64,000 bases of DNA from Bacteroidota bacterium (GCA_030698405.1 JAUYMU010000061.1:1-64000); one strand, 5' to 3'; positions 31,954 through 41,405 are shown, counted from the stretch's first letter. Notes: a model not told the origin generated them from the sequence alone. Translations and numbers: made by a program.

Positions 31954-33153
31954 TTAATTTTTTCTGAGACTTGGTAATTCAATACCATCAGGTTGAATTT
32001 TCCCACTTTTCAAAAATGTTTTTGAGAATTCGGTGATATAAGTTTTCCCTCCGGGTGAAATAAATCCTTTGTATTGTTTGGTCCGTCCATAAGCCTGGAC
32101 CAGAACTGAGAAGTTTGCACTACCGCCCTCAAAATGCTTTACATAAACTTGGTAATTTCCGGTTGGGGACACGTTTTTCCCCCAAAAAATGTTTTCGGGT
32201 CCAAAACCATCTCTGTCATCAACATCCAACCAGCCCCCTGATTGAGAATTTTTGTGCTTGTACCAGATCCATTCACCCATGGGATCCTGCACGTACAGGT
32301 CTATATCGGCGGAAGAATCCCAGCTCAGTGTTACCTGGATATCGCCATAACCACCCTCCAGCGATCCTTGTGCCAACTTTATTTCTTCTTCGTGGTATTC
32401 CACGATATCAGCGGCGGTTGCCATGAATATACCAAGTGAACTTTCTATACAAGTTGTCAAATCACCTACTGTACAATGTATAACAGTCAAGAAATTTTCC
32501 AATTCTTTTGCTGACATTCCAGTAATGTCGGCTATTTGCTCATCTGAAATAAATTCTGTGGCAATGCTCAAGGCGGTTGAGCCACATCCTAAACCAATTA
32601 ATACTGCCGCAACCGGGGCGCTAACTCCAAGGGAGGCAACGGTAGCGGCTGTTCCACCAATCAAGGAGGCACCGCATGAAACAACGCCCATAATATGAGA
32701 AGTCCATCTCAGTACATCAGATGGATCAACACTTTTCAACTTTGAATATTCCAGTTTGTCAGCAGGAATATTCACTTCTCTGATTACTGAAATTTCACCT
32801 TCGGGACTAACAATGGCAAGGTCGAAACTCGTAGCGGTATAGTTTGATAAAAGCACAATGTAACCATCCTTCACAATTTTCTCAGGATAGCCATTGCAAT
32901 CAAACCAAATGGAATATGCTTCAGATTGAACAGATGGTTTAAACATTGCGCGAACCGGGAGACCATTTTCCTGATCAACCGCGAGAAAGGATTCATCCGT
33001 TTCGGAAAAGACAAGGTAATCAAAATCAGAAGTTGCGCTGATATCAGCCACAAAACTTTTTTTCTCAATGGTGTCGATAGGATCATCGAAGAAATCGCAC
33101 GAGCAGGTGAATAAAAGGATCAGAACAAGGATGGTGGACATTTTCGTTTTCAT
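31954..33153 (-). CDS. DUF2135 (YfaP-like) lipoprotein
   Basis: A lipoprotein signal with a Cys at residue 18-20 (ILVLILLFTCSCDFF) begins the 399-residue protein. Residues about 145-205 hold a hydrophobic Gly/Ala-rich segment (GGTAATVASLGVSAPVAAVL). The C-terminal ~100 residues are a DUF2135 beta domain: GDIQVTLSWDSSADIDLYVQ, then DDRDGFGPENIFWGK and GNYQVYVKHFEG, with the Asp-rich DxD motif seen in surface and cell-adhesion proteins. The upstream region carries the regulon box shared with the C10 protease and the PWGE protein, implying joint regulation. Confidence 0.82.
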   Translation of the reverse strand: MKTKMSTILVLILLFTCSCDFFDDPIDTIEKKSFVADISATSDFDYLVFSETDESFLAVDQENGLPVRAMFKPSVQSEAYSIWFDCNGYPEKIVKDGYIVLLSNYTATSFDLAIVSPEGEISVIREVNIPADKLEYSKLKSVDPSDVLRWTSHIMGVVSCGASLIGGTAATVASLGVSAPVAAVLIGLGCGSTALSIATEFISDEQIADITGMSAKELENFLTVIHCTVGDLTTCIESSLGIFMATAADIVEYHEEEIKLAQGSLEGGYGDIQVTLSWDSSADIDLYVQDPMGEWIWYKHKNSQSGGWLDVDDRDGFGPENIFWGKNVSPTGNYQVYVKHFEGGSANFSVLVQAYGRTKQYKGFISPGGKTYITEFSKTFLKSGKIQPDGIELPSLRKN

Positions 33154-33191
33154 GATTTTAATTTTTAGGGTTGGTGAATTTTAATTTTTAT

Positions 33192-33258
33192 TAAATGTAA
33201 ACCGCTTATTATGAACCTCCAAAAATTGTGTACGAAACGTACTCTTTCGTTTGTAAAA
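33192..33258 (-). promoter_or_regulatory. Promoter with shared upstream box, copy 1 (DUF2135 lipoprotein)
   Basis: On the minus strand, TTTG (plus 33220-33223) is followed after exactly 20 bases by TACATTTA (33192-33199). Directly upstream of the TTTG lies a ~36-base block (33223-33258) with a GTACG-TTT-CGTAC core. The same arrangement is found at 40171-40237 and 50997-51063. Confidence 0.75.
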
Positions 33259-33277
33259 CACTTTAGCCCCAAAAAGC

Positions 33278-33311
33278 AAGGCCGTTTCAATGTGAATGAA
33301 ACGGCCTTTTA
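33278..33311. terminator. Bidirectional hairpin terminator
   Basis: AAGGCCGTTTCA pairs with TGAAACGGCCTT around a 7-base loop, with T-rich sequence on the plus side. It lies between the FISUMP-like remnant and the DUF2135 promoter. Confidence 0.7.
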
Positions 33312-33364
33312 TTATTTAAAATGACAATAAGTGTTTGAATAACAATCAATACTAAATGAATTCT

Positions 33365-33505
33365 CTAATCCTTAACGCAACGAACAGAAAGACCCTCCTT
33401 TTTATCTGAAACGAATGCTTCTAGATCATCATCAGGACCCGTGTCGTAGTCGCCTGCACCGATCCTTACCAGAAATCCAACAGTACGGTTTGGCTGAACA
33501 ACGAA
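33365..33505 (-). pseudogene. C-terminal fragment of a FISUMP-like surface protein
   Basis: A 46-codon frame without start (an in-frame TGA lies just upstream at 33506-33508) ends with DKKEGLSVRCVKD and a TAG. The ending SVRCVKD is characteristic of the 'Fibrobacter succinogenes major paralogous domain' proteins of Bacteroidota. The rest of the gene is absent, so this looks like the relic of a deleted neighbour. Confidence 0.55.
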
Positions 33506-33510
33506 TCAAC

Positions 33511-33547
33511 TAAAATCCCATTAACCTTTTCCGGTAATGGGATTTTT
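33511..33547. terminator. Bidirectional hairpin terminator
   Basis: AAAATCCCATTA pairs with TAATGGGATTTTT around an 11-base loop. It follows the propeller lipoprotein gene (33624-34673) by about 75 bases. Confidence 0.75.
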
Positions 33548-33623
33548 AATGCCTGGGATTTCGGCTATTGAGCTAAATGTGATGGGCTTGGGTTTATGGT
33601 GCAGATGCCTGTAATTTAAGTTT

Positions 33624-34673
33624 TTATTTTACAAAAATTGATGTCGCAATACCGTCTGTTATGTTAGTGACTGTGCCATTTTTCCAATATCTGCCTTCAG
33701 GCCAGTCAGATCTATATTCATAACCGGCCACATAAATATCACTTCCACTTACAGTAATTGATGTGGCTATTGCATGGTTAGAACCATTTGTAAGGTTAAC
33801 AGCCACACCATTCTTCCAATATTTTGCTACATATTTTCCTGAGGCATTCTCTTCTTGACCTGTGATATACACATCGCTACCACTAAGGGCAATTGCATTG
33901 GCCTGGGCAGCAAATGCGCCATTGGTAAGATTTGTCTCTACGCCATTTTTCCAATATTTTGCTACTTGTGGATTATTCCCGATTTGTACAAAACCAACCA
34001 CATGTACATCGCTACCACTTATTGTTATTGAATTGGCTCTTGCAAGGGATAAAGGATCTGTCAAGTTTGTAGATATACCGTTTTTCCAATATTTAGCTAT
34101 CTCTTTTCCAACATTACCTTCACTTCCTGCAACATAGACATCGCTACCACTTAGCGTTATTGAGGTGGCATGCGCCATATTCTTAATATCCGACAAGTTG
34201 GTGGCCACTCCATTTTTCCAATATTTGGCAATACTACCTTTGAGAAAAATTTCATCCTCAATGATTTGTTCTTCTCCTGCAACATACACATCGTTTCCGG
34301 TGACTGTTACTGAATTTGCAACAGCGAATTTTGAAGCACTTGGTAAAGAAGTAGCTGTGCCATTTTTCCAGTATTTTGCAACCTTCACAAGGCTATTGCT
34401 TTCATAACCTGCCACATACACATCGCTGCCATTCATGGCTAACGACAGGGCAAAGTTATTTTGTGTACCATCCGATAGGTTGGTGACTTTTCCGTTCTTC
34501 CAGTATTTCGCTATTTGTATGCCGCTGGCAGTACTTCCAATTCCTGCAACATGAACCTCCGGCAAGATAACCTCGGGGGATTCTGGTTCATTTGTTGGTT
34601 CGTTTTTTTCGCAACTATACAGGATTGTAAGTGCAGTGAAAGCTGATATTGCGTAAAGGGTTAATTTTTTCAT
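33624..34673 (-). CDS. Lipoprotein with seven ~43-residue repeats, likely beta-propeller
   Basis: The 349-residue protein has a lipoprotein signal (MKKLTLYAISAFTALTILYSC) and then seven repeats, each with a KYWKNG motif followed by TNL and ending with SGSDVYVAGxE about 25 residues on. Seven units of about 43 residues are the right number and size for a seven-bladed beta-propeller on the cell surface. The repeats are close copies, as in recent intragenic duplication. The 5' leader carries the shared structured element (34685-34745). Ligand unknown. Confidence 0.8.
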   Translation of the reverse strand: MKKLTLYAISAFTALTILYSCEKNEPTNEPESPEVILPEVHVAGIGSTASGIQIAKYWKNGKVTNLSDGTQNNFALSLAMNGSDVYVAGYESNSLVKVAKYWKNGTATSLPSASKFAVANSVTVTGNDVYVAGEEQIIEDEIFLKGSIAKYWKNGVATNLSDIKNMAHATSITLSGSDVYVAGSEGNVGKEIAKYWKNGISTNLTDPLSLARANSITISGSDVHVVGFVQIGNNPQVAKYWKNGVETNLTNGAFAAQANAIALSGSDVYITGQEENASGKYVAKYWKNGVAVNLTNGSNHAIATSITVSGSDIYVAGYEYRSDWPEGRYWKNGTVTNITDGIATSIFVK

Positions 34674-34684
34674 ACATTTTTTTT

Positions 34685-34745
34685 TACCCTACTCATAAGG
34701 CTTTTCGGTGTCGCCCCGTTTTTATAGTGGTTTCTGGTCTCCACT
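34685..34745 (-). promoter_or_regulatory. Shared structured 5' leader, copy 1
   Basis: On the minus strand a hairpin (GTGGAGACCAGAAACCAC) is followed by an A-rich spacer, CGGGGCGACACCG, AAAAGCC and GAGTAGG. The arrangement is repeated at 35196-35258 and, with a different hairpin, at 41718-41770, each time just upstream of a lipoprotein start. Confidence 0.65.
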
Positions 34746-34809
34746 TTTATCTTCGCCTTTTCATTGCCGGGGTTGATATAGCATACCCGCCGTAACATCG
34801 CTGTTTATA

Positions 34810-35172
34810 CTATTGCTTCATATACACAGTAGTTTCCCCCGAGTTTTTTATAATCAATGAGTTGCCATTTATTGTACCGATTAGTGTTGAAGCACCTTCA
34901 ACGTGAAATTCAAAATAAATATCGGGTGGTTCATATGTATAGATGCCCGAAAGTGATACATTATAATTTGTTGCACCAGTTGAAACGCCATCGACAGTGC
35001 AATTATTCCTACTTGTAAACTTTATTGTCTCTACATAATTCACACCATTACTCGATGTACTGTATGCCCAGGTAGTACCTGTCAGGTTGTTTGGATCAAT
35101 GCTATCATCCTTCCTGCATGATGTAATCACAACAGTCAAAATGACCATAAATAAGAATAAAGCTTTTTTCAT
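34810..35172 (-). CDS. Small lipoprotein of lipocalin-like type
   Basis: The 120-residue product has a lipoprotein signal (MKKALFLFMVILTVVITSC) and a mature part that reads like a small lipocalin-like barrel: LTGTTWAYSTSSNGVNYVET, several alternating strands and an ending NSLIIKNSGETTVYMKQ. These are common Bacteroidota surface lipoproteins with no known role. It lies between the propeller lipoprotein and C10 protease genes and carries the shared 5' leader. Confidence 0.7.
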   Translation of the reverse strand: MKKALFLFMVILTVVITSCRKDDSIDPNNLTGTTWAYSTSSNGVNYVETIKFTSRNNCTVDGVSTGATNYNVSLSGIYTYEPPDIYFEFHVEGASTLIGTINGNSLIIKNSGETTVYMKQ

Positions 35173-35195
35173 AACCTGTATAAATTATTTCTGAT

Positions 35196-35258
35196 CCTAC
35201 TCTTTTGGCTTTTCGGTTCGCCCCGTTTTTTAAGTGGTTTCTGGTCTCCACTTTTTAT
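35196..35258 (-). promoter_or_regulatory. Shared structured 5' leader, copy 2
   Basis: The minus strand repeats the hairpin GTGGAGACCAGAAACCAC and then ACGGGGCGAACCGAAAAGCC and GAGTAGG, ending about 22 bases before the lipoprotein start. It is nearly identical to copy 1. Confidence 0.65.
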
Positions 35259-35301
35259 TGGTTTCTTGTCAGTTCTTAAGCGAACATTATCGGTTAACTA
35301 G

Positions 35302-38300
35302 CTAATATTTAATGATTTTCTTAAATTCAAACGTGTTTCCTGATTTAAGTTTTATTAAATAAACACCTGGAGTAAAGGATGATGTTTGCACTACAGCCTT
35401 TTCGAAGACAGTTCCTTTGAAAATAACCTGACCTGATGAGTTTATAATCTCGAAATTTGACTGGATTGTATTGCCCTTGATTTCAATTGTTAATTCATTT
35501 GTAACAGGGCTTGGATAAACGTTGAAGTTTAGTGAACTATTTTGGTTTGAATCAATACCTGTCAACAATTCTGCACCAGTTTTAAAGTTCCAGGCAGAAA
35601 CATCGGTCACGCCAGCAAATGCATTTCCCGCATTATCTTTAAGAGCTGAACCATCAACTAAAACATAGTATCTTGTATTTTTATCAAGACCACTTGTAGT
35701 ATTATAATTAACAGTAACAACGTTACCACTAATCATGGCAGAAGTAATAGGAATCGTTAATACAGGGACAATTGCCGCAAGTTTGTAAACTTTTAACGAA
35801 CCTCCGGCTCCAGGTATTAGGCTTTCATTGAAAGACATTTTGAAGATTGGATGATTGTTCATAATTGTTTCACCATTTGGAGAAAAGGTTATCAATTGAG
35901 GTGCAGATAAGTCATTTGAGGCGACCGTCAAGTTGGCAATGTTACTTTGTGCCTGATAAGTGCCATTGGAAGTTGTAATATGGCAGTAATATTTATCGCC
36001 GTTATTACTCGCTGATAAAGTTGGTGTTATGTATGTATTACTCTTATCATAAGTGTATGTTGTAGTGATCCGCACTCCGTTTTTATACCAATTGTAAGTA
36101 TAGGGAGCTGTTCCATTTGCAGATATACTAAATGTTGCTGTGCTGCCTTCGGTTACTGTTTGGCTGGAAGGTTGTGAAGTAATTGAAACCGCAGTACTAT
36201 TGTCGTTGATAGTTAAATAGGCTTTGTTGCTTTCGGCTCGATAGGTATAATTGCAATTAGTTATTAGGCAATAATAATAACTATCTTCTCCAATATTCAG
36301 TATAGGTGTAGTAAATGAGCTGCTTGTTGATAAGACATCCCTTGTACTTGTTTGAATGTTATCATTTTTATACCAGTAGTAAGAAAACGGTCCTACTCCA
36401 CTCACCGTTACACTAAATGTAGCAATACTTCCCGCATTTACCGATTGATTCTGCGGTTGGGTTGTGATATTAACCGGAGTACATGTAATACTTCCTTTAC
36501 CACTAACTGAAATATACCTGGCTATTGCACCTGTACTTGTATGTGAAATATTTCCAGATTGAACGCCAGTACTTGACGGACTGAATCTCACATAAATTGG
36601 AGTGCCTGAAACCGTGACACCGGATTGTACCAATGTTAAAGTACTTCCAAATCCTGAACTGGAACTTGTTGAGATTTGAAAACCGCTAGGTGCAGATATC
36701 GTAATGTTTGATAATAAATAACTACCTGAAACTATATACGATTGTGGTATTGAATTCTGGCCAACTGATACATCACCGCAATCGGGTAATGAAGTTGCTG
36801 ATATTGTTATTGTGGGAGTTGAAGATGCTATAAAATTTGCAACCAATGTTCGATTCCCTGATAGCGTAAAAGTATAGCTGGCATTGATCGAAACCGGTGA
36901 ACCACTTTCTGTCCAGTTTGAAAAAGTGTAGCCGCTGTTGGCGGTTGCTGTAACAGTTCGGGATTGCCCACTTTGGTAGGTTCCGCTGCCACTTGTAGCA
37001 CCTCCCGCTATTGGGTTTGAGGAAGTTGAAATGGTGAAATTTGTATTCACGCTAATAGTTACTGATCGGCAAGTTGTAGTTATTCCGCATGCCGACGCCT
37101 GAACAAAGTATGTAGTGGTTACAGTTGGCGAAACCAATAAAGAAGTGCCAGAACCAACTTGCGTTCCTCCACAACTACCAGTGTACCATGCCCAGTTTGG
37201 AGCAGAATTAAGTACGCCTCCAACTACTTGTAAAGTTGTTGACTGACCCGAAGTAATTGTAGTTTGGCTGGCTGTCGCACTGGTTGGCGAGGTTGGAGCT
37301 ATGCAGTAGGAATTAGTCTTAAAAGCAGATGACGGTCCGTACCCCGAATTAGTACTGTTACAACTCGTAACAGCGTAAACTCTGAGATAATATGTTGTTC
37401 CATCAACAAGCCCTGTTACTGATGCAGATGTTCCTGTTGTACTGCCTTGTGCAACCCCATTACCATAAGAAACCGATGAACTTGTACCGACCACCCAATA
37501 AAAAGTTACCGTTGAACTTCCGGTCGGACTTCCTGCTGACCAAGATAAACTTGCTGTGGTTTGACCTGTTGCAGTACCGCTAACACTGACAGGTGTTCCC
37601 GGTGTGGTGCAGATGCCAGAAGTAGTTGTTCCGCAAGCCGAATTTGACGTATTAAACCGGATATCACCATCATTATTTCTTGCTTTTGCATAGAAACAGT
37701 ATTTTGTGTTTCCCGAAAGACCAGTAATGGTTTTTGTACCCCATTCACTTTTGGTCTGAAATACTTCAGTGCTTCCCAATGCACCGTTTGATTGCAGGTA
37801 TTGAGATGTAGTTGTGCAATAAATGGAGTAAGTGGTAATTGCCGGATTTGCGACCGGAGTTTCGGCATTCAATGTTAGGTTTAGTGAATTAGATGTGGCT
37901 CCATTCACAGTTGGAGATGCCGGAACATCGCATGCAGTATAAATGGGTTTTGGTGAGGTATAGGTATAATTACTGTATTGTTTTGGGGTACAACTGTATG
38001 CTCTGACACGAAAATATACCGGAGTATTCGGTTTATCTCCCAGATCCCAATAAAGATTTAACCAAGTCTCCGAAAACCAGTTAATCACCCAATTTGTGCC
38101 GTCATATGAATAATCCCAGGAATATCCATCGGCATTTAGTACACTTTCAACTGAAAAATTTATCTTATGACTTGTTCCGTTTGAAGGACTCCCAATGGAT
38201 GCAGAACTTGAAGCTGGAGCCGCCGGAGCCGAGCAATAAGTTATTGTTATCGACTTGCAGGTAGTTGATACCCCACAACCTGTAGCCTGAACATAATAGG

Positions 38301-40134
38301 TTGTGGTTGTAGTTGGCGAAACCGTTATAGTAGAACCAGTTCCAACTTGCGTCCCTCCGCAACTGCCGGTGTACCATTCCCAGTTTGGCGCAGAATTAAG
38401 CGCACCGCCATTTACCTTTATGCTTGTAGTTTGGCCAGGTGTAATTGTCGTTAGACTGGCTGATACACTCGTGGGAGTGATGGGGACACCAATTGCAACT
38501 AACAAACTGCTCGATGTTCCCGAACATTTTGCACTGTTTGCCTTTACCTTAATTGTACCGCTGGTACTTCCCGGAGTAACTCTAATAGATGTTGAAGTCG
38601 AACTGCCTGTCCATCCGGCTGGGATTTCCCAGGTGTAATAGACCGCACCGCTAACAGGTGCTATGCTATATGTTTCGGACACACCAGAGCAAACCATAGT
38701 TTTACCGGTTATGACTCCTGTAGCAGCAGGCAAAGCATTTACCGTAATAGCCAATGAACTTTCAGTAGTAGTACCTAAACTGTTTTGCGCTTTTACTTTG
38801 ATGTTGCCGGAAAGTGCAGTTACCCCAAAATTGACAGTAATACTGTTGTATGAACTTGTCCCTGTTGCTCCTGACGGTAAAGTCCATGTATAGGAAGCTG
38901 CATTCGGAATAGCCGGTACAGTATAAGTAACCCCTGTAAAACCTGCGCAAACTTCAGTAAGACCAGTGATTGGGCCAATGGCATCCGGCACTTTGGCTGG
39001 AAATACTTTTATAATAGCACCCTGATTTAAACTGTAATTTTTACTCCCAGGGGTCAAACTTCCAACTAAGAAATAATTATCTAAATATCCTCCCCAGCCC
39101 CAGTTAAAATGAAAATAATTTAAATTCTGGTATCCATCGCAAACAAAAGCATGTCCACTTGTGCCGCCATTATCTCCCCGATACCAAATTGGTCGATGGG
39201 AGTCTAGCTCAGATTTTAACAGGTTGATCCAGTTGCTTTCTGTATAAGAACTCTTGTTAACATTCGTTGCATCTGAAGAATATTTAAAGTTGCTGACAAG
39301 TGCAGTTCTTGGAGAGCCTGCACCCGAACCTTCTGGATCATAATCCATATTGACAGCCACCCCAGAATGATAAATTAAGGTTGCAACAGCATTATTTGGA
39401 CTGGTAAGGGAATTGGGCATAACAGTCCAGTCGTATGTTGTTGCACCAAAGTCGGCAGCTTGAACTCCATATTCAGGATGAGATGATGGTGTGTAGGAAT
39501 TAACACCATTCCCGGTGGTGGGATAATTCCAGTATTTCATAACTTGAGCCATTGAGGTTGCTACACATCCGGTTGGTACACGACCATTATAACCATAAGG
39601 GCTATTAGCATCTTCAGGGCATTTATCGTTGTAATATTGAGATTGGTTCCATGTTGTTTGCAAAAGTGGCCCAACAGTGGTTGCTGTTTCTGAGTAGTTG
39701 GTCGAACTTAGGTTATCCCATTGCTGTGCGGTTTTGCTGTCTGCTTGCTGAACATTTTCTTTGATGTAAGCAATTTCCTGCTTCCTGTTTTCCATCCATT
39801 CAACAAAGGCCGGAGGCTGATTGGCTTCATCGAAGTTTCCTTCTAACGAATACCCAAGAATCGGGTAAGCTCGTTTATCTGCCGAAACAATAACAAAGCC
39901 CTTATTTATGGTATCATTAAGCACAAAGTAGAGGGTGTCATTTTTCTCTTTTGCAATTGAAGCCGTCGAAAATTGAAATTTAGTTCGGTTTATGCTGGCT
40001 GATTTTAGGTTTCCCATACCAACGGACTGCAAATGATTTCTGGCAATTTCTTTTGCCATACTGATTGTGATTGGTTGGGCGTTGGCATTTGTAAATAGAA
40101 TAATGCCAATCAATAAGATAAATAAGTTTTTCAT
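35302..40134 (-). CDS. Giant C10 (streptopain-like) protease with type IX sorting domain
   Basis: The 1610-residue protein has a signal peptide (1-19), a prodomain with SpeB-like inhibitor segment (21-150) and a C10 papain-fold catalytic domain with Cys190 (RVPTGCVATSMAQVMKYW), His328 (TSGHAFVCDGY) and WGWGG (345-349). It continues with Ig-like/PKD-like repeats, two near-identical modules (SCGGTQVGTG...TYYVQA), fibronectin-III-like regions, an InlB-type repeat (SGYTFSNWTESG), two Ig domains and a Big_5-type domain. The last ~75 residues (NVYPSPVTNELTIEIKG ... GVYLIKLKSG) are a type IX secretion C-terminal domain. It is therefore a secreted or surface-attached cysteine protease. Its promoter carries the shared box. 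Confidence 0.93.
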   Translation of the reverse strand: MKNLFILLIGIILFTNANAQPITISMAKEIARNHLQSVGMGNLKSASINRTKFQFSTASIAKEKNDTLYFVLNDTINKGFVIVSADKRAYPILGYSLEGNFDEANQPPAFVEWMENRKQEIAYIKENVQQADSKTAQQWDNLSSTNYSETATTVGPLLQTTWNQSQYYNDKCPEDANSPYGYNGRVPTGCVATSMAQVMKYWNYPTTGNGVNSYTPSSHPEYGVQAADFGATTYDWTVMPNSLTSPNNAVATLIYHSGVAVNMDYDPEGSGAGSPRTALVSNFKYSSDATNVNKSSYTESNWINLLKSELDSHRPIWYRGDNGGTSGHAFVCDGYQNLNYFHFNWGWGGYLDNYFLVGSLTPGSKNYSLNQGAIIKVFPAKVPDAIGPITGLTEVCAGFTGVTYTVPAIPNAASYTWTLPSGATGTSSYNSITVNFGVTALSGNIKVKAQNSLGTTTESSLAITVNALPAATGVITGKTMVCSGVSETYSIAPVSGAVYYTWEIPAGWTGSSTSTSIRVTPGSTSGTIKVKANSAKCSGTSSSLLVAIGVPITPTSVSASLTTITPGQTTSIKVNGGALNSAPNWEWYTGSCGGTQVGTGSTITVSPTTTTTYYVQATGCGVSTTCKSITITYCSAPAAPASSSASIGSPSNGTSHKINFSVESVLNADGYSWDYSYDGTNWVINWFSETWLNLYWDLGDKPNTPVYFRVRAYSCTPKQYSNYTYTSPKPIYTACDVPASPTVNGATSNSLNLTLNAETPVANPAITTYSIYCTTTSQYLQSNGALGSTEVFQTKSEWGTKTITGLSGNTKYCFYAKARNNDGDIRFNTSNSACGTTTSGICTTPGTPVSVSGTATGQTTASLSWSAGSPTGSSTVTFYWVVGTSSSVSYGNGVAQGSTTGTSASVTGLVDGTTYYLRVYAVTSCNSTNSGYGPSSAFKTNSYCIAPTSPTSATASQTTITSGQSTTLQVVGGVLNSAPNWAWYTGSCGGTQVGSGTSLLVSPTVTTTYFVQASACGITTTCRSVTISVNTNFTISTSSNPIAGGATSGSGTYQSGQSRTVTATANSGYTFSNWTESGSPVSINASYTFTLSGNRTLVANFIASSTPTITISATSLPDCGDVSVGQNSIPQSYIVSGSYLLSNITISAPSGFQISTSSSSGFGSTLTLVQSGVTVSGTPIYVRFSPSSTGVQSGNISHTSTGAIARYISVSGKGSITCTPVNITTQPQNQSVNAGSIATFSVTVSGVGPFSYYWYKNDNIQTSTRDVLSTSSSFTTPILNIGEDSYYYCLITNCNYTYRAESNKAYLTINDNSTAVSITSQPSSQTVTEGSTATFSISANGTAPYTYNWYKNGVRITTTYTYDKSNTYITPTLSASNNGDKYYCHITTSNGTYQAQSNIANLTVASNDLSAPQLITFSPNGETIMNNHPIFKMSFNESLIPGAGGSLKVYKLAAIVPVLTIPITSAMISGNVVTVNYNTTSGLDKNTRYYVLVDGSALKDNAGNAFAGVTDVSAWNFKTGAELLTGIDSNQNSSLNFNVYPSPVTNELTIEIKGNTIQSNFEIINSSGQVIFKGTVFEKAVVQTSSFTPGVYLIKLKSGNTFEFKKIIKY

Positions 40135-40170
40135 AGTGTTGATTTTTAGAGTTTTAAATATTTATTACAA

Positions 40171-40237
40171 TAAAACTACCACACTATTAAATTTTCACCA
40201 AAAAGAATGTACGAAACGTAGGTTTTGCTTCGTAAAA
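40171..40237 (-). promoter_or_regulatory. Promoter with shared upstream box, copy 2 (C10 protease)
   Basis: TTTG (plus 40199-40202) and TAGTTTTA (40171-40178) are 20 bases apart on the minus strand. The upstream block with CTACGTTTCGTAC (within 40205-40226) aligns base for base with those before the DUF2135 and PWGE genes. Confidence 0.75.
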
Positions 40238-40270
40238 AACATTTAAGCACATAGCTCCCTGAAGTGGGCT

Positions 40271-40792
40271 CTATTCAATTGTAACAAACAGGTTGTTTTT
40301 CAAGATTTGTAAATGTCTGATTGTCTTGCTGGTTGGTGAATACTTTTTGGTCGCGGAACCAATTAAGAGGGTAACAACCCATTTGTCTTTGGATAACATT
40401 TGTTTAAATTCCACAAACGATATTTTACCTGTTTTTCTGAGTTTGAATTTATCATTTGATTTCGCATTCAGAAGCGTTTGAATTGAGCTAATTCGGACGC
40501 TATCTTTGTTGGTTAAAAAATAAATTTGATCAGGAGAAATAATGTTATTCTGTTCTTCCAGTGTGAAATTAACAGTCACGCTATCTGAACCATTACGAAA
40601 AGTAAAATCGACTTCGAACAAATCATCATTGTGTTGAAATGCCAATGGTTTAATGAAATACTGAATTACGCCGGGAGATACAAAGAATTCTTCCCAGAGG
40701 TTTTTGCCGGTTTTTGTTGTCGCAGGCTTAATGGAAAAACAAGAACTGAAGAGTAGAATAATGAATAGGTAAAAAACTGGATTTCGTTTCAT
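40271..40792 (-). CDS. Lipoprotein of unknown function
   Basis: The 173-residue product has a lipoprotein signal (FYLFIILLFSSCFS) and a mature beta-rich part (FIKPLAFQHNDDLFEVDFTF). It shows no recognised domain. It is separated by 6 bases from the next lipoprotein gene on the same strand, so the two are co-transcribed. It is the last gene of the signalling cluster before the C10 protease gene. Confidence 0.65.
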   Translation of the reverse strand: MKRNPVFYLFIILLFSSCFSIKPATTKTGKNLWEEFFVSPGVIQYFIKPLAFQHNDDLFEVDFTFRNGSDSVTVNFTLEEQNNIISPDQIYFLTNKDSVRISSIQTLLNAKSNDKFKLRKTGKISFVEFKQMLSKDKWVVTLLIGSATKKYSPTSKTIRHLQILKNNLFVTIE

Positions 40793-40798
40793 TGAGAA

Positions 40799-41302
40799 TT
40801 ATTGAGTAAGTAACTGGCTATCGAAGTACTTGAGAACAAATGATTCGTTTATGATATTTTCGCTGTAACTGATTGCCGAAAATATGTATTTATTGCCCGA
40901 ATCGAGTTCCTTCAGGTAATGTACAACAAAGGCAGATGTATCTATTTGCTGGAATATTTTTACTGAATGTACTGCTGATGAATCAACACTCACAATACTT
41001 GATTTCGAATTTGCTAAAATCTTCACTTTCAGTTTTTCAATCGTGGTTTCGAAACCTACCCCGATATAAATTTTGAAATTGTCACCTTTTAAAACCTTGT
41101 ATAAAACCAATGAATTCTCCATTGAATTATTAAACAATGACTTATAAAAATCTGATTCAATTTGAGATACATGAACAGAACTAATCCCGGGCTGGATGTT
41201 ATATTGGGTGGTATGGTCGAGAATAATCTTATTATTATTATTATTTGTACAGCCCAACATCAGGAATAAGATTATAATACTTAATTTCAATTGCTTATGC
41301 AT
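40799..41302 (-). CDS. Lipoprotein of unknown function
   Basis: The 167-residue product starts with a lipoprotein signal (LKLSIIILFLMLGCTNNNNN) and an Asn-rich linker. The rest (YKSLFNNSMENSLVLYKVLK, VVHYLKELDSGNKYIFSAIS) shows no known domain. It forms a pair with the downstream lipoprotein gene (6-base gap); the two products may form an outer- or inner-membrane complex. Confidence 0.65.
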   Translation of the reverse strand: MHKQLKLSIIILFLMLGCTNNNNNKIILDHTTQYNIQPGISSVHVSQIESDFYKSLFNNSMENSLVLYKVLKGDNFKIYIGVGFETTIEKLKVKILANSKSSIVSVDSSAVHSVKIFQQIDTSAFVVHYLKELDSGNKYIFSAISYSENIINESFVLKYFDSQLLTQ

Positions 41303-41368
41303 ACGATTTAAGTTCTGGAATGCTTTCCAAATTTGTATTGTTGATTTTTTTTAATGGTTTAATACAAC

Positions 41369-41396
41369 TGGTGGGAGTTAATTAAAACTCCCACCA
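41369..41396. terminator. Hairpin after TRL-like gene
   Basis: TGGTGGGAGTT pairs with AACTCCCACCA around 6 bases (11-bp stem), just beyond the TRL-like stop. No long T run follows, so it may only stabilise the RNA end. Confidence 0.6.
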
Positions 41397-41405
41397 ATGT
41401 AAAAT

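Noticed and set aside
36000-39000. Frames on both strands within the C10 protease gene
   Set aside because: Thr/Ser-rich repeats on the coding strand make long open frames on the other strand; none has a domain or start signal.
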